A DNA stretch of 64,000 nucleotides from Actinocatenispora sera (lineage in GTDB: Bacteria > Actinomycetota > Actinomycetes > Mycobacteriales > Micromonosporaceae): assembly GCF_018324685.1 (NCBI RefSeq), contig NZ_AP023354.1:992001-1056000 (forward strand), given 5' to 3'. Shown here piece after piece: positions 27,684 to 37,008 of the stretch. The number at the start of each line of letters is the position of its first letter. Within the stretch, counting starts at the first letter, position 1. The notes under the pieces were generated by a model. That model ran no database searches. It was not told the DNA's origin and saw only the letters and a list, made by a program, of their open reading frames with translations. The position numbers and the translations under genes are program-made.

Positions 27684-27711
27684 GGGCCCGGGCCACCCGC
27701 CGGACGAAAAA

Positions 27712-27745
27712 GGTCCTGGCCGCACCGATGGGTGCGGCCAGGACC
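27712..27745 (-). terminator. Rho-independent terminator of the 66-residue MT0933-family gene
   Basis: A 15-bp perfect stem with a 4-base loop is followed on the minus strand by five Ts, a textbook intrinsic terminator and rare in this genome. It lies 24 bases past the stop at 27769. Confidence 0.85.
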
Positions 27746-27768
27746 GACGTTCTCGACCCGGAAGGGCG

Positions 27769-27969
27769 TCAGTGGTCGTCGCCCCTGTTGCCCATGTAGT
27801 CCTTGCCCTTTTCGGCGGCGCTGTCCAGCTTGTCGTCGTACTTCCCGCCGGTCTTCTCGCTCGCCATGTCACGGGCCTTGTCCATGCCCTGCTCGGCCTG
27901 ATCCGGGTGGTCGCCGAGCATGTCCTTGGCCTTGTCCTTCATGTCGTCGAACTTGTCCTTCATCCCCAT
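27769..27969 (-). CDS. MT0933/Rv0909-family small protein
   Basis: The 66-residue, highly charged helical protein reads MGMKDKFDDMKDKAKDMLGD, then an ASEKTGGKYDDKLDSAAEKG segment matching the EKTGGKYxDK hallmark shared with the product at 27131. It recalls CsbD-like or antitoxin annotations. No toxin partner is adjacent. The gene has its own T-tailed terminator, suggesting abundant, tightly bounded transcription, possibly a stress protein. Start ATG 27969 follows AGAGGGAC. Confidence 0.8.
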   Translation of the reverse strand: MGMKDKFDDMKDKAKDMLGDHPDQAEQGMDKARDMASEKTGGKYDDKLDSAAEKGKDYMGNRGDDH

Positions 27970-28140
27970 GACCCGTTGTCCCTCTCGTTGCGATCCGCGG
28001 CGACCGGCCGGCCGCCGCCACCACCACGAAGGCGGCTCCGGTCACCGACGCTACCCAGCAGCACCGGGCTGACCCCGTTCTTCGACGTTTCCCCGATACC
28101 GACCACTCGGACGTGCGACACTCCCGCCCACACACACGGA

Positions 28141-28173
28141 CACGGCCGGGGGACGTGTCGTCCCCCGGCCGTG
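28141..28173 (-). terminator. Terminator of the dnaK operon
   Basis: A 15-bp perfect stem (CACGGCCGGGGGACG and complement) with loop TGT lies 26 bases past the hspR stop. Confidence 0.8.
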
Positions 28174-28198
28174 TGCCGGTGCTTTCGGGTGTTTTCGA

Positions 28199-28645
28199 TC
28201 AGCGGTCGCGGCGCCGCTGCTGGGAGTTGCGCGGGCGCCAGACGACCAGCGCCGTCTCCTGGGTCGGCACCAGATCCCGCCCGTACGACGGGGTCATGGC
28301 GTGCAGCTCGGCCAGCTGACGGCGCGCCTCCAGCAGCTGCTCCTCCAGCTCGGCGACCCGGGACTGCATCAACCGGGTGGCCTGCTCCAGCTCGATGATC
28401 CGCTTGATCCCGGCGAGGTTGACCCCCTCCTCCTGGGACAGTCGCTGGATCTCGCGCAGCAGAGCCACGTCCCGCGCGCTGTAGCGTCGGCCGCCGCCCG
28501 CGGTGCGGCCCGGCTGCACCAACCCGAGCCGGTCGTACTGCCGGAGCGTCTGCGGGTGCATGCCGGCCATCCGAGCCGCGACGGAGATGACGATGACCTT
28601 CGCATCCGACGTCGACTCGATGTTGACGAAGAACTCCGTGGCCAT
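28199..28645 (-). CDS. hspR: MerR-type heat-shock repressor HspR
   Basis: The 148-residue protein has the MerR helix-turn-helix VISVAARMAGMHPQTLRQYD, RLGLVQPGRTAGGGRRYSAR, then EIQRLSQEEGVNLAGIKRII and a coiled coil (QSRVAELEEQLLEARRQLAE). HspR binds HAIR elements and uses DnaK as co-repressor. It is the last gene of dnaK-grpE-dnaJ-hspR, 10 bases after dnaJ. HAIR boxes upstream of dnaK and clpB define its local regulon. GGAGG precedes ATG 28645. Confidence 0.95.
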   Translation of the reverse strand: MATEFFVNIESTSDAKVIVISVAARMAGMHPQTLRQYDRLGLVQPGRTAGGGRRYSARDVALLREIQRLSQEEGVNLAGIKRIIELEQATRLMQSRVAELEEQLLEARRQLAELHAMTPSYGRDLVPTQETALVVWRPRNSQQRRRDR

Positions 28646-28655
28646 GCCGACCTCC

Positions 28656-29813
28656 TCAGTGCTCCTGCCGGTGGACCCGGGCGTCGATCCGGTCGCGCGG
28701 TGCGGCCGGCGTCTCCGCGGCGAACTCGGCCAGCGCCTTGCGGGCCCGCTCGGACAGCTCCGGCGGTACCGACACGTCGATCGTCACCAGCAGGTCGCCG
28801 GCACCGGTCTTCGCCGGCACACCCTTGCCCCGGACGCGCAGGACCCGGCCGCTCGGCGTACCCGGCGGGACCCGGACGGTGACCACACCGTCCACTGTGG
28901 GCACTCGCAGGTCCGTACCGAGCGCCGCCTCGGCGAACGTGACCGGGACGGTCAGCGTGATGTTCTTGCCGCTGCGGCCGAACAGGTCGTCCGGCGTGAC
29001 GTGCACCAGCACGTACAGATCGCCGGCCGGACCGCCGCGGCCACCCGGCTCGCCCTTGCCGCGCACCCGGATCCGCTGCCCGTCGGACACACCGGCCGGC
29101 AGCCGGACCGACATCGTGCGGGTCTTCGTGACCCCGCCGGTGCCGCGGCACTCGGGGCACTTCTCGTCCACCACCGAGCCGGTACCGGAGCAGTCCTTGC
29201 ACGGCTCGGAGAAGCTGAACGCGCCCTGGTTGCTGGACGTCAGCCCCGAGCCATGACAGGTCGGGCAGGTGCGCGGCGAGGTGCCCGGCTTGGCGCCGGT
29301 GCCATGGCACAGGTCGCAGACGCCCGGCGACCGCAACGACAGCGGCAGCGTCGTGCCGAGCACCGCGTCGGTGAACCCGACCGACACCTCCGCCTCGATG
29401 TCCCGGCCGACCCGGTCGGTCGGCGGCGCGTTGTGCCGCCCACCGCCGAACAGCGAACCGAACAGGTCGGTGAAGCCACCGGCCCGGCTCTGCGCGTTGC
29501 CGATCAGGTCGGACAGGTCGAACGGCATGCCGCCGCCGCCCGCCGCCCCGCCCGGCATCCGGCCGCCCAGGCCGCTGCCGAACAGCGACCTGGTCTCGTC
29601 GTACTCCTTGCGCTTCTTGTCATCGGAGAGCACGGAGTAGGCCTCGGAGACGTCCTTGAACCGCTCGCGGGCGGCGTCGTCACCGGGGTTGTGGTCGGGG
29701 TGCAGCTCCCGAGCCAGCTTGCGGAAGGCCTTCTTGATGTCGCTCGCCGGCGCATCCTTCGGCACACCGAGGACCTTGTAGTAGTCCTTCTCCAGCCAGT
29801 CCTGTTGGCTCAC
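28656..29813 (-). CDS. dnaJ: Chaperone DnaJ
   Basis: The 385-residue type I Hsp40 has a J domain ([20 protein letters not shown] with HPD), a Gly/Phe region (SLFGSGLGG...), four zinc-binding CxxCxGxG repeats ([32 protein letters not shown]) and the C-terminal substrate domain ([12 protein letters not shown] before the fingers; [20 protein letters not shown] after). The start GTG 29813 is set by the J domain. It delivers clients to DnaK and stimulates its ATPase. This is the operon copy (DnaJ1 type), 40 bases downstream of grpE. Confidence 0.97.
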   Translation of the reverse strand: MSQQDWLEKDYYKVLGVPKDAPASDIKKAFRKLARELHPDHNPGDDAARERFKDVSEAYSVLSDDKKRKEYDETRSLFGSGLGGRMPGGAAGGGGMPFDLSDLIGNAQSRAGGFTDLFGSLFGGGRHNAPPTDRVGRDIEAEVSVGFTDAVLGTTLPLSLRSPGVCDLCHGTGAKPGTSPRTCPTCHGSGLTSSNQGAFSFSEPCKDCSGTGSVVDEKCPECRGTGGVTKTRTMSVRLPAGVSDGQRIRVRGKGEPGGRGGPAGDLYVLVHVTPDDLFGRSGKNITLTVPVTFAEAALGTDLRVPTVDGVVTVRVPPGTPSGRVLRVRGKGVPAKTGAGDLLVTIDVSVPPELSERARKALAEFAAETPAAPRDRIDARVHRQEH

Positions 29814-29853
29814 CGCAGCAGCCCCCCTTCCACCTGTCCACGCATCGAACCGG

Positions 29854-30657
29854 TCAGCTCTCCGACCCGTCCGTGCTCGGCCCGTCCGTGCCCTTCTTCT
29901 GCTCACCGGCGTCGGCCGAGGCGGCCGGCTCGGTGGCCGGCTCGGCCGGCGTGGCCGACTCGGCCGGCTTCGCGTCCGGGTCCGGGTCGGCGACCGCGAC
30001 CATGGCCGGCCGCAGCATCCGCTCGCCGTGCCGGTAGCCGCGGCGCATCACCATCACGCAGGTCGGCTCGGTGACGTCCGGCGACAGCGAGTGCGCCACG
30101 GCCTCGTGGTGCATCGGGTCGAACGGATCGCCGGCCTCGCCGTACGGCGTGAGGCCCGCCTTGGTCAGCACCGACGTCAGCTGGTCGGCGACCGCACCGA
30201 ACGGGCCGACCAGGTCGCCGTGCTCGCGGGCCCGGTCGAGGTCGTCCAGCACCGGCAGCAGCGACGCGAGCACCGCGCCGGTCGCCTGCTCGGCGGCCAC
30301 GTTGCGGTCCCGCTCGACCCGCCGCCGGTAGTTCGCGTACTCCGCGACGACCCGCTTCAGGTCGGCGGTGCGCTCGGCGAGCTCGGCACTCAACTTCTCC
30401 ACCTCACCGGCATCGGGCGCGGCGGTCGTCTCCGGCGTACCGGCCTCGCTCGGCTCTGCCGTCCCGGCTGGCTGGTCGGCCGGGGCCGACTCCGGGGCGG
30501 CCGTGTCCGTACCGCCGCGGGGCGCTGTGCCGTTCGGGTCGATGCGGCGCCGGTCGCGCACGACTATCCGCTCCTCCTGCTCCTCGTCCTCGCGCGGGCC
30601 GGTGCCCCCGGTGGCCGGGGGCACCTTTCCTGCGTCGGTTGGCTTTCGCTCCGTCAC
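29854..30657 (-). CDS. grpE: Nucleotide exchange factor GrpE
   Basis: The 267-residue protein has a long disordered, acidic N-terminus (1-85), then the GrpE coiled coil and head: [77 protein letters not shown]. An acidic Ala/Pro tail follows. It releases ADP from DnaK. The start GTG overlaps the dnaK stop (GTGA), so translation is coupled. Longer than E. coli GrpE (197 aa) because of both tails. Confidence 0.96.
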   Translation of the reverse strand: MTERKPTDAGKVPPATGGTGPREDEEQEERIVVRDRRRIDPNGTAPRGGTDTAAPESAPADQPAGTAEPSEAGTPETTAAPDAGEVEKLSAELAERTADLKRVVAEYANYRRRVERDRNVAAEQATGAVLASLLPVLDDLDRAREHGDLVGPFGAVADQLTSVLTKAGLTPYGEAGDPFDPMHHEAVAHSLSPDVTEPTCVMVMRRGYRHGERMLRPAMVAVADPDPDAKPAESATPAEPATEPAASADAGEQKKGTDGPSTDGSES

Positions 30658-32537
30658 TTCTTGTCGTCCTCGTCCACGATCTCGGCGTCGACGACGTCGT
30701 CCTTGCCGCCCGCGGCGGAACCGGCCTGCGCACCGGCGTCGCCGGTGGCGCCGGCACCCGCGGCACCCTCGGCACCGGCCGAGGCACCCTCACCGGCGGC
30801 CTGGGACGCCGCGTACATCGCGGCACCGGCCTCCTGGGAGACCTTCGCGAGCTTCTCCTGCGCCGTCTTGATGGACTCGATGTCCTGGCCGCCGAGCGCG
30901 CCACGCAGCTCGCCCAGCGCCTCCTCCATCTCGGACTTCTTGTCGGCCGGGATCTTCTCGCCGTTCTCCGCGAGGAACTTCTCGGTCTGGAACTGCAGGC
31001 CCTCGGCGAGGTTGCGGGTCTCCGCCTCCTCGCGCCGCTTCTTGTCCTCCTCGGCGTGGTCCTGGGCCTCGCGCATCATCCGCTCGATGTCCTCCTTCGG
31101 CAGCGAGGAGCCGCCGGAGATGGTCATCGACTGCGCCTTGCCGGTCGCCTCGTCCTTGGCGGACACGTTGACGATGCCGTTCTCGTCGATGTCGAAGGAC
31201 ACCTCGATCTTCGGCACGCCCCGCGGCGCCGGCGGCAGCCCGGTCAGCTCGAAGGTGCCGAGCTTCTTGTTGTACGCGGCGATCTCGCGCTCGCCCTGGA
31301 ACACCTGGATGAGCACGGACGGCTGGTTGTCGTCGGCGGTGGTGAACACCTCGGACCGCTTCACCGGGATCTTGGTGTTGCGCTCGATCAGCTTGGTGAA
31401 CACGCCACCCTTGGTCTCGATGCCCAGCGACAGCGGGGTCACGTCGACCAGCAGGACGTCCTTGACCTCGCCCTTGAGCACGCCGGCCTGCAGCGCGGCA
31501 CCGACCGAGACGACCTCGTCCGGGTTGACGCCCTTGTGCGCGTCCTTGCCGACCAGCTCCTTGACGACCTCGTTCACCGCGGGCATCCGGGTCGAGCCGC
31601 CGACCAGGATGACGTCGTCGATGTCGGACACCTTGATGCCGGCGTCGCGCACCGCCTGCTCGAACGGGGCCTTGGTGCGGTCCAGGAGGTCCTGGGTGAG
31701 GCGCTGGAACTCGCTGCGGGACAGCGAGATGTCCATGTGCAGCGGGCCGTCCGGGCCGGCTGTGATGTACGGCAGGTTGATCGTGGTGTTCGTGGTGGCG
31801 GACAGCTCGATCTTGGCCTTCTCCGCGGCCTCCTTGAGGCGCTGCAGGGCCATCTTGTCCTTGCCGAGGTCGACGCCGTGCTGCCCCTGGAACGTCTGCA
31901 CCAGGTGCTTGATGATGCGCTCGTCCCAGTCGTCGCCGCCGAGGTGGTTGTCACCGTTGGTCGCGAGGACCTGGATCACGCCGTCGCCGATCTCCAGCAG
32001 CGAGACGTCGAACGTGCCGCCGCCGAGGTCGAAGACCAGCACGGTCTCCTCCGCGTCGCCCTTGTCCAGCCCGTACGCCAGGGCGGCCGCGGTGGGCTCG
32101 TTGATGATGCGCAGGACGTTGAAACCGGCGATCTCGCCGGCCTCCTTCGTCGCGGTGCGCTGCGCGTCCTCGAAGTACGCCGGGACGGTGATCACCGCGT
32201 CGGTGACCTGCTCGCCCAGGTAGGCCTCGGCGTCCCGCTTCAACTTCTGCAGGGTCCGGGCGCTGATCTCCTGCGACGTGTACTTCTTGTCGTCGATGTC
32301 GATCGACCAGTCGGTGCCCATGTGGCGCTTGACCGATCGGACCGTCCGGTCCGGGTTGGTGATCGCCTGCCGCTTCGCGACCTCACCGACGAGGACCTCG
32401 CCGTTCTTGGCGAACGCGACGATCGACGGCGTGGTGCGCGCGCCTTCGGCGTTCGCGATGACGGTGGGCTCGCCACCCTCCAGGACGCTGACCACAGAGT
32501 TGGTGGTGCCGAGGTCGATGCCGACCGCACGTGCCAT
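30654..32537 (-). CDS. dnaK: Chaperone DnaK (Hsp70)
   Basis: The 627-residue Hsp70 begins [20 protein letters not shown], with ATPase phosphate loops [19 protein letters not shown] and [10 protein letters not shown]-like [12 protein letters not shown], linker [20 protein letters not shown], the substrate-binding domain, and an acidic tail ([13 protein letters not shown]). GGAGGAAGC lies upstream of ATG 32537. It is first in the operon with grpE, dnaJ and hspR; a perfect HAIR element lies 58-76 bases upstream of the start codon, so transcription should be HspR-repressed and heat induced. Confidence 0.99.
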   Translation of the reverse strand: MARAVGIDLGTTNSVVSVLEGGEPTVIANAEGARTTPSIVAFAKNGEVLVGEVAKRQAITNPDRTVRSVKRHMGTDWSIDIDDKKYTSQEISARTLQKLKRDAEAYLGEQVTDAVITVPAYFEDAQRTATKEAGEIAGFNVLRIINEPTAAALAYGLDKGDAEETVLVFDLGGGTFDVSLLEIGDGVIQVLATNGDNHLGGDDWDERIIKHLVQTFQGQHGVDLGKDKMALQRLKEAAEKAKIELSATTNTTINLPYITAGPDGPLHMDISLSRSEFQRLTQDLLDRTKAPFEQAVRDAGIKVSDIDDVILVGGSTRMPAVNEVVKELVGKDAHKGVNPDEVVSVGAALQAGVLKGEVKDVLLVDVTPLSLGIETKGGVFTKLIERNTKIPVKRSEVFTTADDNQPSVLIQVFQGEREIAAYNKKLGTFELTGLPPAPRGVPKIEVSFDIDENGIVNVSAKDEATGKAQSMTISGGSSLPKEDIERMMREAQDHAEEDKKRREEAETRNLAEGLQFQTEKFLAENGEKIPADKKSEMEEALGELRGALGGQDIESIKTAQEKLAKVSQEAGAAMYAASQAAGEGASAGAEGAAGAGATGDAGAQAGSAAGGKDDVVDAEIVDEDDKK

Positions 32538-32594
32538 GTTTGCTTCCTCCGATACTGATGCCAGGTGGCCGTCTTGTGCTGCCATGTGGCGAAG

Positions 32595-32613
32595 TTGAGT
32601 GCGCTTGACTCAA
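32595..32613. promoter_or_regulatory. HAIR element (HspR operator) of the dnaK operon
   Basis: TTGAGT-GCGCTTG-ACTCAA is a perfect HAIR core (6-bp arms, 7-bp spacer), 58-76 bases upstream of dnaK. Confidence 0.93.
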
Positions 32614-32769
32614 TGTTGACGCGACCCCACATCGATCGTCAACTCGGGTTGAGCCTGTCTCACGCAACCTTCATGGTCACACAACGCAGCACCCCGGGTC
32701 CGCATTCCCCCTCGAGGGTGGCGCAATGCACGCCGGCGGCCGTGGCGCACCCCACGCCGGTACGGCGGG

Positions 32770-33438
32770 TCAGTGCCGGCCGGCGTCCCTCGCGGCGCGG
32801 AGCGCCCGCGGCAGGTTGCCGAGCACCGGCAGTTCCTGGGTGGCGCGGGCGCGGTGGCCGACCAGCCGTTCGGCCGACCGCTCGATCGGTACCTCGGCGC
32901 CGTCCGCCGGCTCGGCGCGGCGGCGTCGGCCCCGGGGCGGCGTACCGGCGCGGGTCGCCGGTACGAGGCCGCCCGCTCGCTGCGCGAACGACGGCCGGTC
33001 CGCGGCGACGGCGTGCCGCCCGGTGCCCTGGGCCGGCAGCTCGGCGGGATCCGCGGCACTCTCGGCCTCGACGGCCGGCGGCGCGAGCGCGGACGCGAGG
33101 GCGGAGCTCGCCGGGGTGGCCGCGTTCGCCGCGGCCGCGGGTTCGTTGGCGGGACGCAGTGGCGACCCCGCCGACCGCGGTACCCGGCCGCCCGTCCGGG
33201 TGTCGGCGGCTCGTCGCGGCGTCGTACCCGGCGGGCAGACGTCGGCGAGGATCGAGTCGGCGACCTCCCAGCTCGGGCACGGCCACGAACCATGACATTC
33301 GGCGCACTCGGTACCGAGCAGGCTGTCCGGCTGGTGCCCGTGCCAGATGTCGGCGGCGAGGACCCACGCCGTCACCTCGACGACCGCCGCCGGTGGCTGG
33401 CGCGGCGGCGGAGAATCCAGCGTGTACGGACTGCGCAT
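32770..33438 (-). CDS. Hypothetical protein with a CxxC-type N-terminal domain and disordered tail
   Basis: The 222-residue product has a conserved-looking head (VVEVTAWVLAADIWHGHQPD, then CAECHGSWPCPSWEVADSIL) with a His and three Cys that could bind zinc. The remaining 140 residues are Ala/Pro/Arg-rich and probably disordered. The head resembles small actinobacterial proteins with a CxxCxxxWPC segment, function unknown. ATG 33438 has GGAGGT eleven bases upstream, slightly far; a start further upstream is possible. Codon use is normal. Confidence 0.6.
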   Translation of the reverse strand: MRSPYTLDSPPPRQPPAAVVEVTAWVLAADIWHGHQPDSLLGTECAECHGSWPCPSWEVADSILADVCPPGTTPRRAADTRTGGRVPRSAGSPLRPANEPAAAANAATPASSALASALAPPAVEAESAADPAELPAQGTGRHAVAADRPSFAQRAGGLVPATRAGTPPRGRRRRAEPADGAEVPIERSAERLVGHRARATQELPVLGNLPRALRAARDAGRH

Positions 33439-33783
33439 AGCTGCGGGTACCTCCTCGGGCCGCGTCGGCACGGGCCGACCGGCCGCCGGTGTTCGAGGCG
33501 TCGCCGGGACGGCTGTCGCCGACGTCCCGTACGCGCCTTTACTGGTAACGCCATACCACCGAGGGCGGTCACGCAAACACGTTCCGTACGCGTGAATGTG
33601 GAACGGCAGGTAGGGCCGCTCAACACGTAGGGTGTGAGCGTCGGTCGGTGCCCATCAGCGGCGTTCCCGGACGAGACGGCACGGCCGGACGAACCGGTTC
33701 CACCACGGGCCGGACCACCGCTGCTACCGGCGAGTAATAAGCTGTCGGCAGCCCACACCCGCAACCCGGGAGGAACGCGGACC
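33439..33783. other. Intergenic region between divergent genes
   Basis: No convincing gene. A TAAGCT -10-like box (33738) and GGGAGG (33769) serve the Fe-S protein gene. The rest must hold the promoter of the minus-strand gene at 33438. Confidence 0.35.
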
Positions 33784-36048
33784 ATGCACGCGCTCCAGAT
33801 CGTCGCCACCGTGGTGGCCTGGCTGGTGTTCGCCGGCGCCGTCGTCATGGCGGTCCGTGCCGGCCGGTACTTCGTCCGCCTGTTCCGGGTCGGCGCGAGC
33901 GACCCGAGCCGGTTCGTCGCCAAGGGTCAACGCACCGCGACGATGCTGCGCGAGATCCTCGGCCACACCCGGATGCTCAAGTGGACCCGGGTCGGCGTCG
34001 CGCACTGGTTCGTGATGGTCGCGTTCGGCGCGCTGCTGTTCACCATCGTCGAGGCGTTCGGCGAGGTGTCCAACCCGCGGTTCGAGTGGCCGGTGATCGG
34101 TCACTGGGCGGTGTACGGCCTGCTCATGGAGCTGATCGCCGGCCTGTGCTGGATCTCGATCATCGTGCTGATCATCATTCGCCAGGTGAACCTGCCGCGC
34201 CGGCGCAGCCGGTCGAGGTTCCTCGGCTCCACCGCCTGGCAGGCGTACTACGTGGAGTGGACGATCTTCGCGATCTGCGCGTCGATCTTCGCCATCCGCA
34301 CCTTCAAGATCGCCGCCGGCGACTTCCCGTACCCGACCTGGGCGACGCCGCTGTCGCACGCGTTCGGCTCGATCTTCACCGGCATGCCCACCGGCACCGC
34401 GCTGAACCTGGTCACGATCTGCGCGCTGGTCAAGCTGCTGGTGTCCTGGGTGTGGTTCATCGTCATCGGGCTGAACCTGACGATGGGCGTCGCCTGGCAC
34501 CGGTTCCTCGCGTTCTTCAACATCTTCTTCAAGCGCAACTCCGGCGGTGCGCTCGCGCTCGGCCCGCTGAAGCCGATGACGGACGCCGACGGCAAGCCGC
34601 TCGACTTCGAGGAAGCCGACCCGGAGAAGGATCCGTTCGGGGTGGCGCAGGTCGAGCAGTTCAGCTGGAAGGGGCTGCTCGACTTCACCACCTGTACCGA
34701 GTGCGGCCGGTGCCAGTCGCAGTGCCCGGCGTGGAACACCGGCAAGCCGCTCTCGCCGAAGCTGCTGGTGCTGTCGCTGCGCGACCACGCGCACGCGAAG
34801 GCGCCGTACCTGCTGGCCGGCGGCGGCAAGGACGCCACCGGCGAGGAGAAGGCGAGCCAGGAGCAGCTCGCCGGCGTCGACGCGCTGGCGCTCGCCGAAG
34901 CGGACCGCCCGCTGATCGGCGGCCCCGACGAGGGCGGCGTGATCGACCCGGACGTGCTGTGGTCCTGCACCACCTGCGGCGCCTGCGTCGAGCAGTGCCC
35001 GGTGGACATCGAGCACGTCGACCACATCGTCGACATGCGCCGGTACCAGGTGCTCATCGAGTCGAGCTTCCCGACCGAGGCCGGCGTGATGCTGCGCAAC
35101 CTGGAGAACAAGGGCAACCCGTGGGGCGCCAACCCCAACACCCGGGAGGACTGGACGAAGTCGCTCGACTTCGAGATCCCGCGGGTGGGCAGCGACGAGG
35201 CCACGGACTTCGAGTACCTGTACTGGGTGGGCTGCGCCGGGGCGTTCGACGACCGGGCGAAGAAGACCGCGAAGTCGGTCGCCACGCTGCTGCACGAGGC
35301 GGGCGTCAAGTTCGCCATCCTCGGCGAGGGCGAGACCTGCACCGGTGATCCGGCCCGCCGGATGGGCAACGAGTTCGTGTTCCAGATGCTCGCCCAGCAG
35401 AACGTCGAGACGCTGAACGAGGCGTTCGAGGGCCGGGACAAGGGGCGGCGCAGGATCGTCGCGTCCTGCGCGCACTGCTTCAACACGCTGGCCCGGGAGT
35501 ACGAGCAGCTTGGCGGCGAGTACTCGGTGGTGCACCACACCCAGCTGCTGGCCGACCTGGTGTCCGCCGGGAAGCTGACCCCGGTGAGCCCGATCGAGGG
35601 CGGCGTGACCTACCACGACCCGTGCTACTTGGGCCGCCACAACCGGATCTTCGAACCGCCGCGGGAGCTGATCGGCGCCGCGGCCGGCGCGGCGAGCGGG
35701 CACGGCGGCCCGGCCGGGAACGGCGCGGCCGCGGGGAACGGCGGCCCGGCCGGCGATGGCGCGGCGAGCGGGCTGACCGAGATGCCGCGGTTCGCGGAGC
35801 GGTCGTTCTGCTGCGGCGCCGGCGGTGCCCGGATGTGGATGGAAGAGCGGATCGGCAAGCGGATCAACGTGGAGCGGGTCGAGGAGGCCCGCTCGACCGG
35901 GGCGAAGACCATCGCGGTGGCCTGCCCGTTCTGCATGACGATGATCTCCGACGGGGTGAACGCCACCAAGCCGGACGGGGTGGACGCCGAGGACGACGTC
36001 GAGGTGCTCGACGTCGCCACGGTGCTGCTCCGCTCGCTGGGCAAGTAG
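33784..36048 (+). CDS. etfD: Membrane Fe-S oxidoreductase (EtfD/Rv0338c-like, HdrD-type)
   Basis: The 754-residue protein starts with five transmembrane helices (about 4-28, 76-95, 107-134, 155-175, 210-235) resembling a NarI-like cytochrome b domain. Two 4Fe-4S ferredoxin clusters follow (C304-C307-C310-C314 in CTECGRCQSQCP; C395-C398-C401-C405 in CTTCGACVEQCP). Two cysteine-rich CCG domains (YWVGCAGAF...SCAHCFN; SFCCGAGGARMW...ACPFCM) end the protein. This is the layout of M. tuberculosis Rv0338c/EtfD, which passes electrons from ETF (beta-oxidation) to quinone. A Gly/Ala/Asn-rich insert (about 637-661, GHGGPAGNGAAAGN) interrupts the second CCG domain. GGGAGG precedes ATG 33784. Confidence 0.88.
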   Translation: MHALQIVATVVAWLVFAGAVVMAVRAGRYFVRLFRVGASDPSRFVAKGQRTATMLREILGHTRMLKWTRVGVAHWFVMVAFGALLFTIVEAFGEVSNPRFEWPVIGHWAVYGLLMELIAGLCWISIIVLIIIRQVNLPRRRSRSRFLGSTAWQAYYVEWTIFAICASIFAIRTFKIAAGDFPYPTWATPLSHAFGSIFTGMPTGTALNLVTICALVKLLVSWVWFIVIGLNLTMGVAWHRFLAFFNIFFKRNSGGALALGPLKPMTDADGKPLDFEEADPEKDPFGVAQVEQFSWKGLLDFTTCTECGRCQSQCPAWNTGKPLSPKLLVLSLRDHAHAKAPYLLAGGGKDATGEEKASQEQLAGVDALALAEADRPLIGGPDEGGVIDPDVLWSCTTCGACVEQCPVDIEHVDHIVDMRRYQVLIESSFPTEAGVMLRNLENKGNPWGANPNTREDWTKSLDFEIPRVGSDEATDFEYLYWVGCAGAFDDRAKKTAKSVATLLHEAGVKFAILGEGETCTGDPARRMGNEFVFQMLAQQNVETLNEAFEGRDKGRRRIVASCAHCFNTLAREYEQLGGEYSVVHHTQLLADLVSAGKLTPVSPIEGGVTYHDPCYLGRHNRIFEPPRELIGAAAGAASGHGGPAGNGAAAGNGGPAGDGAASGLTEMPRFAERSFCCGAGGARMWMEERIGKRINVERVEEARSTGAKTIAVACPFCMTMISDGVNATKPDGVDAEDDVEVLDVATVLLRSLGK

Positions 36049-36057
36049 TGCGCATCA

Positions 36058-36102
36058 GAACGGGCGGTGTGGTTCCCGGTTCGGGAGCCGCACCGCCCGT
36101 TC
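36058..36102 (+). terminator. Long terminator hairpin of the Fe-S oxidoreductase gene
   Basis: A 12-bp perfect outer stem (GAACGGGCGGTG / CACCGCCCGTTC) with a further inner stem (GGTTCCCG / CGGGAGCC) begins 10 bases past the stop codon. Confidence 0.8.
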
Positions 36103-36106
36103 GGCG

Positions 36107-36220
36107 TACTGCCAGATCGTGGTAGGCGCCGCGGATGACGCCCGCCTGGTACGCGCCGTTGTAGTTCGCCGCGAACGCGGCGTCGTGGTAGGTGGTGCCG
36201 TGATTGAAACTTTCCGGCAC
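36107..36220 (-). pseudogene. Remnant of a GH25-type lysozyme gene
   Basis: The reverse strand encodes ESFNHGTTYHDAAFAANYNG and then AYQAGVIRGAYH. The pattern TTY-x-D-x-x-FAANY-x-GAYxAG-x-IRGAYH is characteristic of GH25 (Streptomyces-type) muramidases around the conserved Tyr/His segment. Only about 35 residues remain; the frame then runs into the terminator at 36102 and nothing similar is readable upstream. It is best explained as a degraded gene fragment. The rest of 36121-36362 shows no other gene. Confidence 0.5.
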
Positions 36221-36362
36221 AGACCGGCGTTCCGGGTCAACAGTGCGTATCTCCCCAAGGCTGCGATTTGCGACCGATCAGGGCGATCGAGCTGCGTACC
36301 GAAACGGTCCCGAAGCGGCTGTCACGCGAGCGGCCTGGTGCGGTTACCGGCCCGACACGGCG

Positions 36363-36368
36363 TAGCCT
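36363..36368 (+). promoter_or_regulatory. -10 box TAGCCT of a leaderless promoter
   Basis: TAGCCT is followed by seven bases and the GTG start at 36376; no ribosome site is present. Confidence 0.5.
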
Positions 36369-36375
36369 GCACCTC

Positions 36376-37008
36376 GTGGAGCACGCAGCCGGCGGTGACG
36401 ATCGACCTGGTCCGGGTCGATCGTCGGCCGAGCCCGCCCCGGCCGAGACCGGCCAGGCCAACGGGAAGCATCCGGTGCTGCGCGACGACCCCCGGCGGCC
36501 CGCCGACGACGAGCCCTCCGAACAGCCGGACGCGGCGGAGCAGCCGATCTGGCAGCGGCACAAGCCGCCCATCTGGTACCAGCCGCGGGTGCTGCTGGCG
36601 GTGCTGATCGTGGTGGTGTTCGTCGGCGCCGTGGCGCTCGCCGCCCGGCACGGCACCTGGCCGCCGAAGGCGCAGTGCGGCACCCCCAAGATCACCGGCT
36701 CGGTCGGCCACGTCAAGAAGGGCAACCCGGTGTACTGGGCGGCCACCGGCCGGGCGGGCACGTACGCGGTGACGTTCGGGGCAACCTCCGCCCGGGTCGT
36801 CGGAGGGAAGGTCGAACCGGTCGGCAGCGAGTCGATGGCCGCCGGCAAGGCGATCGTGGTGCGGCAACCGGCGACACTCTCCGGCTGCCGGTACGTCGGG
36901 CACTTCACCATGCCGTTCCCCACCGGCGAGTACCACCTGCGGTTGTTCCGGGTCGACGGCTCGACCGCGAACCAGGTGGCCAGCGCGCGCGTCGACTCGG
37001 ACGGGTGA
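36376..37008 (+). CDS. Single-pass membrane protein, unknown function
   Basis: The 210-residue protein has a disordered, charged N-terminus (about 1-68), one transmembrane helix (VLLAVLIVVVFVGAVALAAR, about 70-92) and an extracytoplasmic beta-like domain of about 115 residues (CGTPKITGSVGHVKKGNPVY, WAATGRAGTYAVTFGATSAR, GCRYVGHFTMPFPTGEYHLR) with two Cys likely forming a disulfide. Type II topology. Its stop overlaps the start of the CNNM-type gene (GTGA), implying coupled expression. Family not recognised. Confidence 0.65.
   Translation: MEHAAGGDDRPGPGRSSAEPAPAETGQANGKHPVLRDDPRRPADDEPSEQPDAAEQPIWQRHKPPIWYQPRVLLAVLIVVVFVGAVALAARHGTWPPKAQCGTPKITGSVGHVKKGNPVYWAATGRAGTYAVTFGATSARVVGGKVEPVGSESMAAGKAIVVRQPATLSGCRYVGHFTMPFPTGEYHLRLFRVDGSTANQVASARVDSDG

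Noticed and set aside
32640-32660. Second HAIR element upstream of dnaK (AACTCGGGTTGAG)
   Set aside because: The half-sites have the wrong spacing and order for TTGAGT-N7-ACTCAA; only the copy at 32595 fits.
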